From JADJPF01 sp964492845 (GTDB taxonomy: Bacteria; Acidobacteriota; Blastocatellia; Chloracidobacteriales; JADJPF01): a stretch of DNA of 64,000 nt. Shown piece after piece: positions 62,353 to 64,000 of the stretch. The DNA is taken from contig CAZBMZ010000005.1 in NCBI GenBank assembly GCA_964492845.1, positions 1 to 64,000 of the forward strand. Direction: 5' to 3'. The position numbers and the translations under genes are program-made. Every line of letters begins with the position of its first letter. The stretch's first letter is position 1. The notes under the pieces are model-generated. The model worked only from the letters and a program-made list of their open reading frames with translations, did not search any database and was not told the origin of the DNA.

Positions 62353-62898
62353 TTATTTGATTACTTCAAATTCAAAATAAAGGTTTTTACCCCGAATAAG
62401 ATAACAAAGATAAGACTCCCAAAAACGTCTTACAAACCTTAAAGCAGGGTAGCGATTGCCACAATTAACTAAAAATTCTATACCTAAAAAACGCCAAAGT
62501 TTTAGCAAACTAACGTAAATTTTACGATTACGCATTGTTATATCGCTATAAAACTCAAATTCTGGGCGTTTTTCTGTAAAATACATAAATGATTCACAAG
62601 TAAAGTGATGTTTATGTGTAGGGTCACGAAATGAGCTAACATCAGTATAATGAGGAGTATCTAGTTTAATAATTGCTCCTGGTTTAGCAATTCTGTAAAG
62701 TTCACGCATCACAGCTAAAACATCTTGGACATGTTCAATTACTTGATTACCAACTATTACGTCAAACTCATTATCCTTAAAAGGGTAAGGGAAAACATCT
62801 AAGTTATGAATTACATCTGCATCTGTTTTAGGGTTACAATCTAGCCCAATGGCACCAGGAGTTTTATGCTTACCACAACCAATATCAAGTATGTTCAT
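62353..62898 (-). CDS. Class I SAM-dependent methyltransferase
   Basis: 181 residues. MNILDIGCGKHKTPGAIGLD is motif I; DVIVGNQVIEHVQD and MRELYRIAKPGAIIKLDTPHY follow, as in Methyltransf_11-type enzymes. The region after HHFTCESFMYF is basic, with RR-FWESYLCY-like residues. Substrate unknown. It lies between eno and gpmI; it may be in the same transcript, though a hairpin precedes it. Confidence 0.82.
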   Translation of the reverse strand: MNILDIGCGKHKTPGAIGLDCNPKTDADVIHNLDVFPYPFKDNEFDVIVGNQVIEHVQDVLAVMRELYRIAKPGAIIKLDTPHYTDVSSFRDPTHKHHFTCESFMYFTEKRPEFEFYSDITMRNRKIYVSLLKLWRFLGIEFLVNCGNRYPALRFVRRFWESYLCYLIRGKNLYFEFEVIK

Positions 62899-62925
62899 AT
62901 CAAAAAAATGTCTTTAAAACCTTTA

Positions 62926-62950
62926 GAGGAGAATAAAATTTATTCTCCTC
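62926..62950 (-). terminator. Hairpin after enolase
   Basis: GAGGAGAATAAA (62926-62937) pairs with TTTATTCTCCTC (62939-62950); T-rich DNA follows on the minus strand. It probably ends or lowers transcription from eno. Confidence 0.6.
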
Positions 62951-62966
62951 ATAAAACTAAACTAAA

Positions 62967-64000
62967 TTACTTAGCTAAATTATAAAAGGCTTTATGTCCT
63001 AAATACTTAGCTGATTTTCCTAGTTCTTCTTCAATTCTTAGTAGTTGATTATATTTAGCTACTCTGTCAGTTCTACTAGCAGATCCTGTTTTAATTTGGC
63101 CTGTGTTAAGTGCTACAGCCAAGTCAGCAATAAAAGTGTCTTCTGTTTCGCCAGAACGATGAGAAATAATTGTTGTATAATTATTTACCTTAGCTAGTTC
63201 TACTGTGTCCAAAGTTTCTGTTAAAGTACCGATTTGATTAACTTTAACTAAGATTGAATTAGCAACATTTGTTGCAATACCGCGTTGTAAATATTCAGTG
63301 TTAGTTACAAAAAGGTCATCGCCAACGAGTTGGATTTTTTTGCCTAATTCTTTAGTAAGTAGTGACCAGCCATCCCAATCACCTTCTGCCATTCCATCTT
63401 CAATAGAAATAATGGGGTATTGACGAACCCAATCAGCATAAAACTCTACCATTTCACTAGGAGAACGCTCAGATTTATCTGATTTTTTGAAAACATACTT
63501 ACCATCAATGTAAAATTCGCTAGAGGCCACATCTAAGCCTAAAGCCATTTGTTCACCGGCCTTTAAGCCTGCTGCGTTAATAGCTTCAAGTATGACTTCT
63601 ATTGCTTCTAAATTAGATTTTAGACTAGGGGCAAAACCGCCTTCATCACCAACGCTAGTTACATAACCACGTTTTTTTAAGCTTGATTTTAGAGCATGAA
63701 AAACTTCTGTTCCCCAACGTAGAGCTTCAGAGAAACTACTTGCTCCTACAGGTAAGACCATAAATTCTTGAAAATCAACGTTGTTATCTGCGTGTGCGCC
63801 ACCATTAAGAATATTCATCATTGGCACAGGCAAAGTTCTTGCACCAGGGCCGCCTAAATAACGGTATAGCGGAATCGCTAGTTCAGCAGCAGCAGCACGG
63901 GCAGCCGCCAAGGATACAGCTAAAAGCGCGTTAGCACCTAGGTTTGCTTTATTACTCGTGCCATCTAAATCAAGCATAACTTGATCAATACCAGCTTGGT
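62967..64000 (-). CDS. eno: Enolase, C-terminal part (cut by window end)
   Basis: The reading frame runs past 64000; the visible part is about 344 codons, reading QAGIDQVMLDLDGTSNK at its start, which is well inside the protein (a full enolase has about 425 residues). Seen: NANALLAVSLA-like SLAAARAAA, NGGAHADNNVDFQEFM, metal ligands in GLDVASSEFY, SIEDGMAEGDWDGW and VGDDLFVTN, catalytic Lys in VKVNQIGT and ISHRSGETEDTF. Catalyses 2-phosphoglycerate to phosphoenolpyruvate, the step after GpmI. Confidence 0.95.
   Translation of the reverse strand, partial: QAGIDQVMLDLDGTSNKANLGANALLAVSLAAARAAAAELAIPLYRYLGGPGARTLPVPMMNILNGGAHADNNVDFQEFMVLPVGASSFSEALRWGTEVFHALKSSLKKRGYVTSVGDEGGFAPSLKSNLEAIEVILEAINAAGLKAGEQMALGLDVASSEFYIDGKYVFKKSDKSERSPSEMVEFYADWVRQYPIISIEDGMAEGDWDGWSLLTKELGKKIQLVGDDLFVTNTEYLQRGIATNVANSILVKVNQIGTLTETLDTVELAKVNNYTTIISHRSGETEDTFIADLAVALNTGQIKTGSASRTDRVAKYNQLLRIEEELGKSAKYLGHKAFYNLAK

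Noticed and set aside
1..64000. rRNA and tRNA genes
   Set aside because: I looked for conserved T-arm and rRNA words in the spacers and saw none; most spacers are short and AT-rich.

Overview
This is a contiguous stretch of an AT-rich bacterial chromosome carrying mostly single-copy housekeeping and signalling genes. There is no rRNA, tRNA, CRISPR array, phage module or transposase gene. Several protein types point to Acidobacteriota, probably a low-GC Blastocatellia-like lineage: a VWFA-related protein of the acidobacterial type, an Oar/TonB-receptor-like plug segment of the type frequent in acidobacteria, Ser/Thr kinases joined to AAA/TPR regions, FG-GAP and Calx-beta secreted proteins, and a Haliangium-like microcompartment shell protein. 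This placement is inferred from protein families, not from a marker gene.

Layout. 1-5525: a long palindrome, an HPt-like protein whose phospho-His is Asp, a large secreted Calx-beta/HExxH protein, and about 1 kb of AT-rich DNA without genes. 5526-8763: a PATAN-Roadblock gene with a second strong internal start, and a secreted diheme cytochrome. 8901-14298: a complete fatty-acid beta-oxidation operon (acyl-CoA dehydrogenase, thiolase, FadB-like fusion) with a promoter, a candidate FadR-like operator and a terminator. 14518-19148: a Ser/Thr kinase, then a minus-strand trio (desaturase, saccharopine-DH-like, halogenase-like flavoprotein) that looks like lipid tailoring. 19348-22829: an orphan BMC-H shell gene, ResB and CarA. 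23040-31069: an outer-membrane barrel whose stop codon lies in the end of a MITE-like element, a HEAT-repeat protein, a secreted acidobacterial protein and a giant kinase-ATPase.

31211-36346: ferredoxin, TMTC-like membrane TPR protein, VWFA protein, an NtrC-type regulator and a small CII-like protein. 36540-39419: a three-domain glycan enzyme (GT2, then a domain resembling plant DUF579 glucuronoxylan methyltransferases, then GT4). 39465-45342: an inverted-repeat element, two rhodaneses, a LysM protein with a huge Asp/Glu tail, and an ECF sigma factor translationally coupled to an anti-sigma/TonB-plug/VWA chimera. 45427-50871: a TetR gene with its own perfect operator and a molybdopterin oxidoreductase, a WGR-DNA ligase fusion, and a second ECF sigma with a membrane partner. 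51036-56163: a decayed gene, then a 2-oxoacid dehydrogenase operon (E1 alpha, E1 beta, E2) ending in a LipB-Nudix fusion that supplies its lipoyl cofactor. 56455-64000: an FG-GAP protein, then GNAT, ychF, gpmI, a methyltransferase and enolase (cut by the window end), which form a glycolysis/housekeeping run.

The most unusual items are the GT2-DUF579-GT4 fusion, the sigma/anti-sigma gene with an embedded TonB-receptor plug segment, the orphan shell protein with an altered pore, the dual-start PATAN-Roadblock gene and the MITE-like insertion that provides a stop codon.
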